Assembly: GCA_021613335.1 (NCBI GenBank)
Contig: JAJTWR010000458.1
Span: 1,571,001-1,635,000, forward strand
Reading direction: 5' to 3'
Source: Whitmania pigra
Lineage: Eukaryota > Annelida > Clitellata > Hirudinida > Haemopidae
Length of the DNA stretch: 64,000 bases
The notes under the pieces were generated by a model. The model did not search any database and was not told the DNA's origin. It saw nothing but the letters and a program-made list of their open reading frames with translations. Below are positions 43,600 through 56,863 of this stretch, piece after piece. A program made the position numbers and the translations under genes. How positions within the stretch are numbered: the stretch's first letter is position 1; every line of letters starts with the position of its first letter.

Positions 43600-44187
43600 T
43601 GTGTCGAAATTATGTTCTGAATAAGTAGGAAATGCAATTCCATAGAAAGAGAAAGAATTACATCTGACACTCTTCTAATGCGTTGACATCCCAAGTTCAT
43701 AAATGTGAATATGTCATTTTCGTTTTTTCTCTCCACTTTGACAAACACATTGATAATATCATAAAAAAAAAAAAAAGCATCAACCATATCTAAACCGATC
43801 CTCTTGTCTTTTTCTACAAGAGACCAAAACATTTTCATAAAGCCTTTTGCACATATGTTGGTCCAATACTGAAATACAGCTCTCCTGTCTGGAATATCCA
43901 CAGGAAGTCACTTTTAGACAAAATAGAAAAAACTCAAAAACGATTTGCCAAGGCCATCCCCACTCTGATCCTTCATCCCTGTATGCAAAGACTGAAAATT
44001 ACTCAAATTACATTTCTTAGAAAAACGTTGATGGCTGGCCTCACAATCTGCTTCAAGATCAAAAATCACCTTACTCACACCACAATATCCCTCATCAGCT
44101 CAAATTATTCCAGAACCTGGAATAAGAGGCCACAATCACAAATTGACATCCGGCAAATTCCGATGCGAAACCTCAAAATTCAATAAG
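43600..44187 (+). mobile_element. LINE fragment, RT C-terminal region
   Basis: Plus-strand conceptual peptide AFCTYVGPILKYSSPVWN, DKIEKTQKRFAKAIP, LRKTLMAGLTICFKI matches the thumb/C-terminal part of jockey/CR1-like reverse transcriptases (xYVRPILEYxxPVWxP, IExxQRRF). It is homologous to the fragment at 60.2-60.8 kb. The segment upstream of 43830 is broken by a poly-A run and a frame change. The 129-codon minus-strand frame here is its antisense. Confidence 0.75.
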
Positions 44188-44199
44188 TGTGGGCCTACA

Positions 44200-45150
44200 A
44201 TATTCATCCTTAAAAAGGCAAATAAGTAAGAAAGTTTCAGCAAACAAATTATAAAAACATTAAAAATAATAAAATATTATATATTTACCTTAAGGTAATG
44301 TTGATATGCTTAAAACAATGATGATGATGACGATGACTGTCATGGCTAGGTCTCTGAGACCACAGACATGTCTCCTAGAATTGATATTAATAGGATGATT
44401 TGTGGCTCGCGAGTGCATTTCATTTGATTTTGATTAATTGTTTAAGCTAGCCAAAGTTATTCTTAAACTCCAGGCGAAGGTAATTTAAAATAATTATTAT
44501 TATTTTTAGGACAACTGTTAAAATTGATAATCAGATTCAACGTGTTTAAAAATGAGATCGATGAGAGCTGTTCTTAGGATGATTAGAAACGGTTTCCTGA
44601 GATTTTAGTCTAAGATATTTATCGTGTAAATAAAAATCTTGTTCCAATTCCTTTTTTCTTGGGAAGAACTTGGGGTTGGCGGTGGCATCGGTACTACCTG
44701 TTACGGGCTTCGAGTGAAGAACGTGACGATGACGATGACGACGACGACGATGATGATGATGTTGATGATGATGGAAGGAGGAGGGAATCAAAAAAAATTC
44801 ACGCGCCTATAAATTCTCATCGTCTGTAATGATGGACTAAAAAAGACTAACGACCAACCAACGATGGCAAATATAAATAAATAAATAAAATGTAAAATTA
44901 ATTTCGATACTGCGCTTAAATTTTTATCGCTTGCTTCAACGCTATTAACGAATTTCTGTTATTTTTATTATTCAATAACGTAATAATGTAATAATGTAAT
45001 AATTCAATTATGCAATAAAGATTTAAAACATTATAATAATATAATATTAAATTTAAGTTTATATTTAGTTATATAATTAATGAATTAGAATAGTCATAAT
45101 CTTTCGCAATTACAAATTGAGCTAAAAAAACAAAAATAATACCGAATGTA
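44200..45150. other. no gene seen
   Basis: AT-rich, with a short GAC/GAT tract near 44720-44770. Nothing else is supported. Confidence 0.4.
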
Positions 45151-45213
45151 ATATCCTCAATCTCAAATTATTGAATGAAACTGAAATTGACTCAACACCA
45201 AATTATGCTATGA

Positions 45214-46700
45214 ATGTCATTGCCTCAGAATTCATTAAAACTGTTAATCGCAGTTCTGAGGAAAAGGTGGAACGACGTCAAGATTTTGGTTGCAGTACTC
45301 GCAATTATCGAAAATGAAGTAAAGAATGGTAACAGAGGGCTTTCCCAAAACATGCTTTATGCATTCATTAGTATTTTGAAAAGGGACAGACCAAGTGAAG
45401 AAATTCAGATGCTGTGGAGCCTAAAAACATACTGATGATTATAAGTCAGTTTCATCTCCATGAAAGAGCATCACTCATAAAAATGGGAATCATGGAAATT
45501 CTAACCAACACCATGAAAATGAAGGCTGATACCCTAACAAACGTCCTTGCCTAGACTTAAACTACACAACCTTTGCCAAATTTCAACTTGTCCAACAGCG
45601 TATCACCTCCTAATGCTAAAAATAATTTATTGGGCAGATGACATTAATGAGCTAACAAATATGATGGCTGTTGATGAAATTCTCAGGCTTGCAAAATGCT
45701 GATGGAAAATGATCCCATTAATAAGGATAGCACTTCATAGGCTTCGCAATATTGGACATACTGTCTCATGAACATTTCATGTACTTCGTAAGTGAAGGGG
45801 TTAACGTTTGGATCAATGGAAAACTTTGGCTTGTTTGTACGTGGCCCGAGGAAAACCGTTATGAATGGGTCAAAAAATGTTCTCAAGCTTCATAGCAGCA
45901 TGGCTGGATCGAAAATAGACCTCTAGAGCTAAATTTGATGATGAAAAGTTGATGCCTCAAATTAAGTATATTACAGATCTTAGATTTTATTATGCCATTA
46001 ATAAAGAAAAAGGACTTGTTACATAACAGCATAAACACGAGTTACCAACGCCTCAAACCATATATAATGAGCATTTTAAATATTCCAGATTTGCCTCGTA
46101 AAGGAAAGTGACTATTAGTTCAGAGGGTATTACGAAGTTTCATAATTTGGTCACAAAACATTGTAAAGACTTTAGACGCTATCCTCGTTAACTTTGACTT
46201 CACGGAGAAATATTCTGACCTTGATGACATAAAGGTTTTGACTGCTCCTAATTCATCAACGGACATTGAAGTAGCTTTCGACCGAAGGGGGTCTGTGGCC
46301 AGGAGTGACCATCAAAGCTATTGACTGCGTTTTTTATGTAAATCTACAGTGTGGGTTCCCATTTACAAAACTATCGATTGATCCAAATGCAAACACAAGT
46401 CTAAACGTCATCGGATTGGTTATGGCGAAATTATTAGTAAATTTTAACCGACTAGATATCAACTTTTCAAATGCTTTTTACAAATATATATTTGTTCGAG
46501 AAATATCTCGACGCTCAGCAACTTTCGCTTATCGACGTGAAAGACGTAATGCCATCCATTTTTAAATTCGTCGAAAATCTGGTCGATGAAAAATTAAAGT
46601 TTTTTTGGAAATTAATTAGATATTATGATGATGCGATTAAAAATGCGTTAACTACGATTAAAATAATTATTCGTGCGACTAATCGCGATTGAAAATATTA
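45214..46700 (+). pseudogene. broken HECT-like ubiquitin ligase pseudogene
   Basis: Peptide fragments in several frames with stops between them: KRWNDVKILVAVLAIIENE, then SIDPNANTSLNVIGLVMAKL with RLDINFSNAFYKYI, and after a frameshift near 46480 KYLDAQQLSLIDVKDVMPSI. The order (SIDPN, IGLVMAKLL, LD..F..AFYK, LSL.DVKDVMPS) resembles the HECT N-lobe of E3 ligases. No introns are apparent, which would suit a processed copy. A second fragment with the same SIDPNVN motif lies on the minus strand at 45683-45886, so the locus is also rearranged. The source gene is unknown and the HECT assignment is tentative. Confidence 0.4.
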
Positions 46701-46749
46701 ATCGATCTGCAGCCCTAGTTAACATCTTACACATAACAGAATACAGCAG

Positions 46750-48000
46750 TAAAACATATCTTAAAAGAGAAACCATTCTAAGGTTCTTATATCCTAACTA
46801 TTGGTATATGTCGATTATTGGACAGAAACAAATTGAATGATCAAAATAAGACTCAAATATTTAAAAAGCGATTACATTCAAATCTAAGTAACGCGCACAG
46901 TCATATCAACTTATTCCAAGTCAAGAGTCGTAAAATCAGAGGGATTTATAAGAAATTTGATGGCAGGTGTAAGAACTAAATGTTCGCTTGGAAACGTTTT
47001 TCTATTAAAAATTTTTGCGTAAGGTGTGTACGGAGTGAAGAAATAATTAACAATTAAAAATAATTATTGGGGTTCACTCCAACGATTATGACATTAAAAG
47101 TGAAATTATTTAATTAATTGAAATTTTAAATTGGTTTTATGGTTTAAACCCGAAATAAAATTTCATTCCATGGCAATACTTAGGTAACTTTTTAGTGTTT
47201 TAATTGATTTAAATTTAATTAATTACTTAATTTTACAAAACAAAATTATGACAAATCATGTAAAAAAATCGAAATAAAACACATTCTTTAATATTTATAT
47301 TTTTTAAAACTTATTTGCCAAAGTGTATTTATTTTCAGAATGAAGACACAACTTACATTTGATTTTTTATTTAAATTTTCAATCGAGCATGATTTACCTT
47401 TTAAAATGCGCTGACTTCCTTTTCTTAAAGAAGAGATGGTGTAAGAAAAACTACGTTCCATTCAATATTTTTTTATCATTCGAATGGAATATTCTCCACA
47501 AATGGACAAATAAGTGGACGATAATTTTTTTAAATCATAAATACCGGGGCAGGCTAAGTCTCGGTTTATTTATTTATTTATTTATTTTATTATAGTCCGT
47601 TGCATAACTAAGATGATTTGGACTTGCTAAGTCTCTGTTGACGGTGGATTTCTTAAATGGTCTGTGGAGTGGTTGATGAAGGTGAATTGCGGATGATTAA
47701 CGAACGTGTTCAAGGATATGGCGACGGTGAATGAGAGGTTTTAATAGGGTAAAATATAAGCTAGACAATACAATTTATGACAAGAATTTATGAAATAAAA
47801 CTTTCAAGAAATTTAAGAAATGCATTAACCCGAAATAATCTGAAAACTGGGAAACCTGATCTTACAATATCAATATTTTAGTCAATGGATTATTAATACT
47901 TTGCTTAATAAATCATTTAGCAATTAAATTCGGCGTGTTTGGTGCTTGCACTAATTTACACTGTATAAAAGTCTTTGAAAATATAAAATAAATAAATAAA
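46750..48000. other. gene-poor stretch
   Basis: AT-rich. The segment at 47587-47622 repeats the 35-bp motif found at 11320-11352. Tandem ttta units lie at 47567-47590. No gene is supported. Confidence 0.4.
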
Positions 48001-48008
48001 ATACTACA

Positions 48009-48014
48009 TTTATT
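48009..48014 (-). terminator. polyadenylation signal AATAAA
   Basis: AATAAA on the minus strand about 55 nt beyond the stop codon of the bHLH gene. Confidence 0.5.
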
Positions 48015-48069
48015 ATTTCAAGAGAAAAAAACTCGACTGGTTGCAAGAAAACAAAGGTTTTGAACTTCC

Positions 48070-48651
48070 TTAAGATGTTTCGAGAACATGGAAAAGGTAG
48101 GAAATGTAACAAATGGCCAGTCTCAAGACCTCGATCTTGGACAACTTTTTGTCCGGAGGGAGGGTTGGCAGCAGACGTCTGAGATGGGAGAATGCCGTGT
48201 TGAATGCCTCAACTCTGAGCCTTTCCCTGGTCGCGTGGGCTGTTCTGTACTTCTCTGTAGCTCTCCTTATCCTCCTCCTTTCCTCTCTCGTGTTCTTCGT
48301 TTCTCTCGAAGGACTTCCTTTCCTTGACTGTTGCCTATGGCAACGCGAATGATAAGTCGAGAAAGATTTTTGCGCCAAAATGGCATTTCTGCGATCTTGA
48401 AGCCTGTTGTTAGTCTTCGTGGAATGGTGGGTGGTATGAATTTTGTTGTTGACGATATGATCATATTCATTGGAGGTCTTGGAAGCGGTTATATTGTTCT
48501 TTTTTACGGACTTGGTCTTGTCTTGATTATTACTGATGACTTTGTTTTTATCGACGGAGTGGTTTTCATCAACTATAATTTCCCGGTAGACTAAACAGCT
48601 GTCATTATTTTCCGTTCTTTTAATGGAAACCTCTTTTTTATTCGCAGACAT
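48070..48651 (-). CDS. NHLH: NHLH/HEN-family basic helix-loop-helix transcription factor
   Basis: Intronless 193-codon gene. The C-terminal 75 residues form a bHLH domain: basic region [18 protein letters not shown], helix 1 [12 protein letters not shown], then [19 protein letters not shown] and [10 protein letters not shown], ending just after helix 2 as in vertebrate NHLH1/NHLH2 and invertebrate HEN-1/NSCL. The E-box contacting residues (the ATRERxR pattern) are present. The N-terminal 115 residues are low-complexity, rich in Asn, Lys, His and Ser. The family acts in differentiating neurons as dimers on E-boxes. The start ATG gives the only long N-terminal extension; stops follow upstream. 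A single-exon structure is common in this family. Confidence 0.9.
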   Translation of the reverse strand: MSANKKEVSIKRTENNDSCLVYREIIVDENHSVDKNKVISNNQDKTKSVKKNNITASKTSNEYDHIVNNKIHTTHHSTKTNNRLQDRRNAILAQKSFSTYHSRCHRQQSRKGSPSRETKNTREERRRIRRATEKYRTAHATRERLRVEAFNTAFSHLRRLLPTLPPDKKLSKIEVLRLAICYISYLFHVLETS

Positions 48652-49001
48652 GTTTCTTCACTTGAAAGTTGAATTTGTAAGCCGCCAATTTGTTGTTACG
48701 GCAGGATTCAGTCTAAAAAGTCAACTGGTTAATCAATTTTCGTAAAAAATTGTTCCATAGTGAATGGATGAATCTTAAAATCTTAATCACAAAACTAATT
48801 ACTGACCATTTAACTCCTCCATACGACATTGAATTTCATTTTTTAGCCTTAAAAAGTATTTTTAATTATTTAACCTTAAAACAGAAAGTATTTTACTCAA
48901 ACATTTACAAACTCAGACATTGAAAAGCATTTGACCAATGACATGAGTTTGCATAAATGCGTCTGAACGTGGTACAGACTTCCTCTACCTGGCAACGTCT
49001 G

Positions 49002-49020
49002 CCTTTTATTGGCGGGAATT
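49002..49020 (-). promoter_or_regulatory. candidate promoter elements of the bHLH gene
   Basis: Minus-strand text aattcccgccaataaaaggc combines an E2F-like TTCCCGCC, a CCAAT core and a TATA-like AATAAAAG, about 350 bp upstream of the ATG. Weak evidence from sequence alone. Confidence 0.25.
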
Positions 49021-49049
49021 GTGGGTTGTTTGAGGAGCAGATGTTGAGA

Positions 49050-49800
49050 TGATAGTGATGCTTTCGTAAATCATAAAAAATGTGTTAAAAAGCCAAAACG
49101 CAGTCCATCAAATGTGTCATCAACCCAAAAACTTGCATAATCATTTAAAACAGTATTTTAAATATTTTAATGTTGCGCATTTCCATTCAAGTATTCATTT
49201 TTTTATTAAAACTAGTAAAAAAAGTTGCATTATTTTCAATTAAGATACTTTACATTGAAGTTATTAATCAAATTATTTCGAAATCACAACCATCACGTCG
49301 ATCGATTTAATGCTATCCTAATGGAATTACACTCGAAATTAAGTGTCATCATCGCCCACAAGTTCGATAATTGCTTAATGAAGATCAAACTCTGCAGTCA
49401 TTTGAACTGATGCTTCATCAAACTAGCAGATGGTTTTATCCAGTTAACTGAATATAATAATTTTTCTAAGCAATCAGTTAATTAAATTATAGATTAATAC
49501 AACAACTTTGATAAATAATCAGTTAATTAAATTGTAACAGAATATAATAATATTGATACATAATAAAGTAATTAAAACACAATAGCATTGATGTATAATT
49601 AGTTAATTAAATTATAAATAATAATTTACTATAAATAGTTGTAATAGTAGTGTTTATTTTATTAAATGATTACTTATATTAGATAATAATATTATTGTTT
49701 GATTTTTTAATCCATCAAGTGAAAATGTATCGGAGAAATTTTCTTAGAAACTTAACCACTTCTGACATAACCTGATCTTTAATAACTTGACATCCTATAA
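49050..49800. other. no gene seen
   Basis: AT-rich sequence with several degenerate agttaattaaat repeats between 49465 and 49620. Confidence 0.4.
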
Positions 49801-49872
49801 TTTATGATATAGAGCACACGATTACTATTATTATTAGTTTTATTATTGTTATTAGTTTGATCATTTATTATT

Positions 49873-50452
<580 letters not shown>

Positions 50453-52092
50453 TAATTGTTATTATTACTATTCGTTAATTATTCATTTCAACCTCGCTGA
50501 ACCAAACAAATAAGTGCCTGGCAGTGCAATGTTTGCTCGATAATAAAATATTCGAAGCATTTGAAAAATGGTGATAGTTTGCTGTATGTCAAGAGATAAG
50601 TGCTCGGGAAATCAGCAATTAAAACAATCAGTTCAAAAGTAATTTACGGAGTAATAATTTAAAAATAATTGCCTAAGCCACTGAAAATATGTTAACATAT
50701 ATTAAATGTTGTGACTGAATTATGATTTCTTACAGTTATTACTAACATCTCAAAACTCGATGTTATAATTTCTAATTATTTGTATTTGTTACTTAATAAC
50801 TTTTAAATCTGTTGAATCCACCTTTTGGCAGATTAAGCTGCAGGTGAATTCACCTTTTTGTAATATCCATGATGTCATTCGGACAACTGACATCTTAGGA
50901 ATGTCAAAACTTTGAAGCAATAATATTTGTCTTTGTTGAAAATTAAGTTGCTGCGATAAATTTTACTGTTGCACTCTGCGTAACTTAAAGTTCTATAGAT
51001 AGTAGTCGTATTTAGATGTTTAGATGACTACAATGCAACATTCCAAATGTATGAGTAAACGTGAGTCATTCGATCAACGAATTATTGTTATAATTTGTGT
51101 CCGGTTTCTGCATTTCAATCAACATTTTATTGCATCAATTTAAGAATAATTAAATAGAAAAACAACATAAAATTGGAAGTGGAGAGAATCGCGGAGTATG
51201 GAATTCAGCGTTTAAGATTCCTACACGTTGATAACTTTTGGTGCGTTCGAAAAACAACAAACCTACATTTGACATCAGTGAAACTAAAGATAAATAATAT
51301 CTCATCATGCTAAAATATTATTAATAATATAAAAGAAAAATTGAAAGAAAGGTCGTGCTGGGGGCTGATATTGTCCTGGTTTGGAGCTCAAGCGTTTGGG
51401 CTAAATGAATACATTCACAACACTAAAGACATCTTAATGTCAAATAGAATCGTGATTGGCGAATAATAGTTGAAGAATAAGCATGTGGGAAGAATAGAAC
51501 TGAATTTATTCGGTTTTTACAGAAGTAGCCAATACTTACTTTATGAGACCTAAAGGATAAACAGGAAATTTGACCACAAAGATGCAAAAGCATTTGCAGG
51601 AATTATTGGTTTTTTTTTTTACAATTTTTATTCAAGTCAGGACTAATTCAGGTGAGGTTATATTTTTATTTGTATCTTTACACACATTTGTATCTTTTGA
51701 AAAATCTATTAAAACCACAGTTAATTAAAAAAATGTTCATTCGAGATCTCCAATCGATTTGATTGAAATTAATTACATAAAATACTCCAAATGTCACAGG
51801 TGAGATTTACAGCTTTGGCTCAAGCTTCAATGATAAAGATCCAATAGATCCGACTAAGGAAATATTGAACAAGAGGAGAATTTACCTTCTTCCAAACTTT
51901 GCCACAAGCGATGGATTTGTTTTTGCGTTTTCGGCTGTCGTCATAACTCAAGAACCTGCTGTGATAATAATCTACAGACCTTCAACTAACTGCAGCGTGA
52001 CCAACTTGCAGGCTGTTGGTCACGTGTGGTTCTATCCTTCGGTTGCTTCCGGATGGCGGGAAAATGTGAGATATCGTTTGCGACATTATTCA
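50453..52092 (+). repeat. left arm of 1.64-kb inverted duplication
   Basis: Reverse-complement match to 56353-57988, apparently around 99% identical. Differences I saw include ctgtatgtc/ctggatgtc, acggagtaa/acggcgtaa and tttgaccac/tttgcccac. The match stops sharply at cgacattattca (52092), after which this arm continues into LINE-like sequence. Confidence 0.85.
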
Positions 52093-52146
52093 GCTTTTGT
52101 CAGCCATTCAGGTATATTAATTGGATTTTTCATTATTTCATTATAG
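51582..52146 (+). pseudogene. truncated copy of the collagen-like gene, exons 1-2 only
   Basis: Exon 1 at 51582-51651 (signal peptide MQKHLQELLV...) and exon 2 at 51800-52065 (NKRRIYLLPNFATSD, VGHVWFYPSVASGWREN) duplicate the intact gene at 56863-56380. The exon 2 peptide is identical as far as I compared. The signal peptide has one T-run difference (LLF to FFF). Exons 3-6 are absent. If exon 2 is not spliced, the frame runs on for 27 codons to a stop near 52146. The copy retains about 1.1 kb of upstream DNA, so it may be transcribed. Confidence 0.75.
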
Positions 52147-52530
52147 CCAGAGATCAATTGGCCATGAAGTGACACCAAATATTTTAACCAAAAGTTGTGT
52201 ATCTTATCTAATCCAGGAGACTTCCAATTCTGTAGGAATTTAATTGTTGTTTTAAGTTCTTTCTCTTCAAATTCTCTCCATTCATCATTCTTCAAATTTG
52301 CATGAGCTATTTCTTCTTCTTGAATCCATTCTGCTTGATAATTGTGTCTTACTTCTTCTTCGAGTATTTTTTTTCAAAATTGTTCCACCTCACTGGGGTC
52401 TGGCTTTTGTGTTACTTCAATCTGTTCCTTATTGATTTCTCTGTAAAATTTTTTCTGATCATCTATGAACAGTTTGTTTTGTTGAAATGGCACTGCGTTT
52501 GCTGTATCTTCTTAATCTTTGTGCCTTGGC
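52093..52530 (-). mobile_element. LINE reverse transcriptase N-terminal fragment
   Basis: Minus-strand peptide NKLFIDDQKKFYREINKEQI, PSEVEQF(stop)KKILEEE, EAEL-type linker HANLKNDEW, then FLQNWKSPGLDKIHNFWLKY and NPINIPEWLTKAE. NWKxPGxDxIHxFWLK and IPEWLT are typical of the start of a non-LTR RT domain. One stop replaces a Trp codon (TGG to TGA). The fragment abuts the inner breakpoint of the inverted duplication. Confidence 0.7.
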
Positions 52531-52544
52531 TTGCAATTTCATTC

Positions 52545-52991
<447 letters not shown>

Positions 52992-52999
52992 TGGTTATT

Positions 53000-54470
53000 C
53001 GCCTTTTAAGCTAACTATCGTCAAGTTTAAATATATTTTTAAAAATCTTTTTCTAAAATCATTCAGTGTATCGTGACGAGTTTTTGAGACGAACCCAACG
53101 AGTGCCTTTTATGAAAACTTAAATTGGCAGCACAAAGATTGTGCTAAAATCACGACCTAAATTTTTTAAATTCAATTCTGACGTCATTAGAATACTACAT
53201 TATAATATTATATTTATACGAGCTATTACAGCGTACGTAATTACGATTAAAATTATGCAAGTTATTTTAATATAATATCAATCTCGAAATTGCCTGCGAT
53301 ACTTATTTTCTGCTTTTATTGTTCTTTATTTCGGATTATGTAAAACAATAATTTATTTTTTATGTGTTTTTTATTTATTTTTTTTTTTTTTAAATTTTTT
53401 TTTTTTTTGAGGCCATGAAAATTTCAAGACAGACTTTTTGCTATAATTAATATTAAATTCAATCCAATAGTTTTAAATATGCATCGATTGTTATCAGAAT
53501 AACTCTCGCAATGGAGGACATGTCTTAATTTTTATTTTTTCACCTGCTGATAAGCCTTCGACTTTCACCTGCCTATAAATTGGACCGGAAATGCCCATTG
53601 CACGTGACCAACTTTGAGCGGCTTCCGGTTTGGGCATTTTAATTGACGTTCATAATTTTTTTGAATGTAATTTATTGTATTATTTAATATGTATTATTTG
53701 CCATAACATTGCTTTTAAAAATTACAAAATAAACTATTACCAATTATTTATTAATTAAGAAAGTCGACAAAGTACAATAACATGCTTTTTAGCTGTCAAT
53801 ATTTTACTTGTCATAATTTCATAAAATACTTCAAACTGGCTTAAATTTGAATTGCTTATTGAAATGATAAAACATTCTTATGTATCCACATTAGCACATT
53901 CACACTTTTCGTTGTTACTTTTGGTTTTAATGTTTTAAATGTTATTTTCGTCCTCGATGTTGTTGGTGTTGATGTTGTTGTTTTGGTGGGTTTTTTGGGG
54001 GAAACTTATGAAGTTTTGGTGATAATCAACTTTTACACCTCACTTGCATAACTGCATACCTGTGATCACGTGACAAAAGCACAAAAGGATGACAAATCAC
54101 TTGAAGGTCTGCGTGGGTTTTGTCCATTTATTGCTCTCAGACAACAACAAAAATAACATTAACAACAACAGCAACAAATATAATAATAATATTAATTATA
54201 ATATTAATAATAATAACAATATTAATTGATTTGAATAATTAATAATATTAATTATAATATATATAATAATATTAATAATAATAATAATAAAGTTATTGCG
54301 ATGTTAATTTTATTATTATTGCCATTATTATTTAAGTTATCGTCGTTACTTTGATTTTGATTAATTTAATTGGCCTTATTTAGTCGATTTACATTCGATC
54401 AACCACATGATTTTTTGAGAACTTTCAAGAAGCGTGACAATTTGTAGATTAGGTTCGAAGTAGGAATTCT
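53000..54470. other. intergenic, no gene seen
   Basis: AT-rich spacer between the ATT tract and the 3' end of the collagen-like gene, with a poly-T run at 53373-53410 and AAT-rich sequence around 54180-54290. A minus-strand AATAAA at 54309-54314 may serve the collagen-like gene. Confidence 0.4.
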
Positions 54471-54477
54471 TGGGAGG

Positions 54478-56863
54478 TCACAGTTTGCTCAGCCACATTC
54501 CTGAAGTCGCCAGAAAGATGAGGGTCAGTAGGGCAACAAAGGTGAGGATGGCCAGCCAAATGAAAAGTGCCCAAATTGCTCTGTCTTCGCCAAAATAAGG
54601 ATCTTCCCTTAACGGATCCAAATCATCGCCTTGTGAGACTTTAAAAAATAGAATAATGTTAATGCCGGTTGCGGATGTCACTAAATTATAATAAATTATT
54701 ATAATTATAATAATAATGATATAATTATGTAATTAACTTACAAGTATTAAAAGCATGTTAGTTTTTACATTATATTTATAATATGCTTAATATAGTTACC
54801 TTCAATACTTTTAGGCGACAACACCGTCACGTTTCGACCGGGATAACCAGGCTCACCCTGGGGACCAGTATCACCTTTGACTCCAACAAGCCCTGTTTGA
54901 CCTTTGTTCCCATCAGGCCCTCGAAGGCCAGTGTGGCCTGTATCGCCTTGGGCTCCGGCTGCTCCTCTCTGCCCAGTGAAGCCCTGAAGCCCTGGAAGAC
55001 CCAAATCTCCAAGTTGTCCTTGATGACCTGGTTTACCAATGAAACCTGTATCTCCTCTATTTCCTTTTAGACCCTGAAATGAATTAAAAATAAGTTAAGA
55101 TTAATAAATTATTTGACTTAAGTCGTTACATTCGAAAAGGTATGCATGAATGGTTAAAATCAGTTACAAGAAATTATGTATTCATTTCTTTCATTCCATC
55201 AGTATATTATTCTATATTAGATTTATTTAAAATATTTTTTTCTTTTAATTCTTGGAATTAATTATTTGACTTAAGTCGTTACATTCGAAAAGGTATGCAT
55301 GAATGGTTAAAATCAGTTACAAAAAATTATGTATTCATTTCTTTCATTCCATCAGTATATTATTCTATATTAGATTTATTTAAAATATTTATTTTTAATT
55401 CCTGGAATTTAGATCCATAATGCAAGTTTTTAAATTATTGATTCTAAGTAATCCGGCATATATTCACAATAAAATTATGATAGTATCATAATCTAAAATG
55501 TAAAATTGAACAAAATTGAACAAAATTGACATTTTCATGTCACCAACCGTTTCTCCAGTCGCTCCTTTGGGACCTGAAACTCCCTTGATGGGTGGTGTGG
55601 TGGCCGGCGGTCGAATTGAGACGGTTCGGTTTAGCGGGATGAGAAGACCCTTTTTGCACGTGGGACTTGGATTTTGCTCTGAAAGTTTAATTTTACAGTA
55701 ATTTTATAAATACTTTTTAAAAACTGAATATCTAACTTGATAATCTATTTAACCAAAATATTAGAAGTAACTTAAAATTTTTATTATATTTTTCAAGTAA
55801 TCTGTTCTTTGAATGAATAATTTGATTAGTTAATTACCGTTGCTGTAATAAAATACTTCTATTTCTAATGGGTAAGGCTGTATAACTGAGTCGAATGTTG
55901 TGTCTGCTAATTTGTTTCCAGTGTTCACATCTGCAAGTGAAGCCCTTATGCCACCGCTGAAGCATTGTCTGTTCGTTGTAGCTGGTGACGGGTTTTCCTC
56001 GGTTCTCATGATAGACTGACCGGTTGGAAAATAAAGTCCAACCATGTCGTATTTTTTAACTGGCAAGCACCCCTCATTGTAGCTTTCGATGTATACCTGA
56101 AAATAACAATTAACATTAGCGGCTGACAATAAGATTAGATGATTAGTCAAAATCAATTTATATTTTATTTTAATGTCTGACGATTTGCACATGGCGTCTT
56201 ATAAATTTATTATTATTATTATTAAAATAACTGCTTTTATGAGTGCGTTTTCATTCTTGGATCTTTAGGCAGTCTTGCATCAAGGCATGTGAAATTGTAT
56301 GACACAAACAATACTTAATATTGCTATCATGTTAATAATATAATAACAATCATGAATAATGTCGCAAACGATATCTCACATTTTCCCGCCATCCGGAAGC
56401 AACCGAAGGATAGAACCACACGTGACCAACAGCCTGCAAGTTGGTTACGCTGCAGTTAGTTGAAGGTCTGTAGATTATTATCACAGCAGGTTCTTGAGTT
56501 ATGACGACAGCCGAAAACGCAAAAACAAATCCATCGCTTGTGGCAAAGTTTGGAAGCAGGTAAATTCTCCTCTTGTTCAATATTTCCTTAGTCGGATCTA
56601 TTGGATCTTTATCATTGAAGCTTGAGCCAAAGCTGTAAATCTCACCTGTGACATTTGGAGTATTTTATGTAATTAATTTCAATCAAATCGATTGGAGATC
56701 TCGAATGAACATTTTTTTAATTAACTGTGGTTTTAATAGATTTTTCAAAAGATACAAATGTATGTAAAGATACAAATGAAAATATAACCTCACCTGAATT
56801 AGTCCTGACTTGAATAAAAATTGTAAAAAGTAAAACCAATAATTCCTGCAAATGCTTTTGCAT
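54478..56863 (-). CDS. collagen-like single-pass membrane protein
   Basis: Six exons: 56863-56794, 56645-56380, 56096-55838, 55678-55548, 55073-54800 and 54638-54478, with matching phases throughout, about 386 aa. It begins with a signal peptide (MQKHLQELLVLLFTIFIQVR). A globular N-terminal region of about 190 residues follows in two exons, with cysteines in TNCSVTN, NEGCLPV and NRQCFSGG; I do not recognise its fold. A linker with SPTCKKG and IRPPATTPP leads to a collagen stretch: 4 triplets in exon 4 and 27 uninterrupted Gly-X-Y triplets in exon 5 (GLKGNRGDTGFIGKPGHQ...). The last exon has an acidic segment (DDLDPLREDPYFGEDR), a hydrophobic helix starting AIWALFIWLAILTFVALL and a short tail (WLSKL). 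The topology suggests an outside-facing protein anchored at its C-terminus, probably trimeric. The 5' half is duplicated in inverse orientation at 50.5-52.1 kb. Confidence 0.8.
55107..55406. repeat. two-copy tandem duplication, ~150-bp unit
   Basis: Intron 4 of the collagen-like gene holds two near-identical copies of a segment starting ttatttgacttaagtcgtta and containing ggtatgcatgaatggtt; I saw only a couple of differences. Confidence 0.85.
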
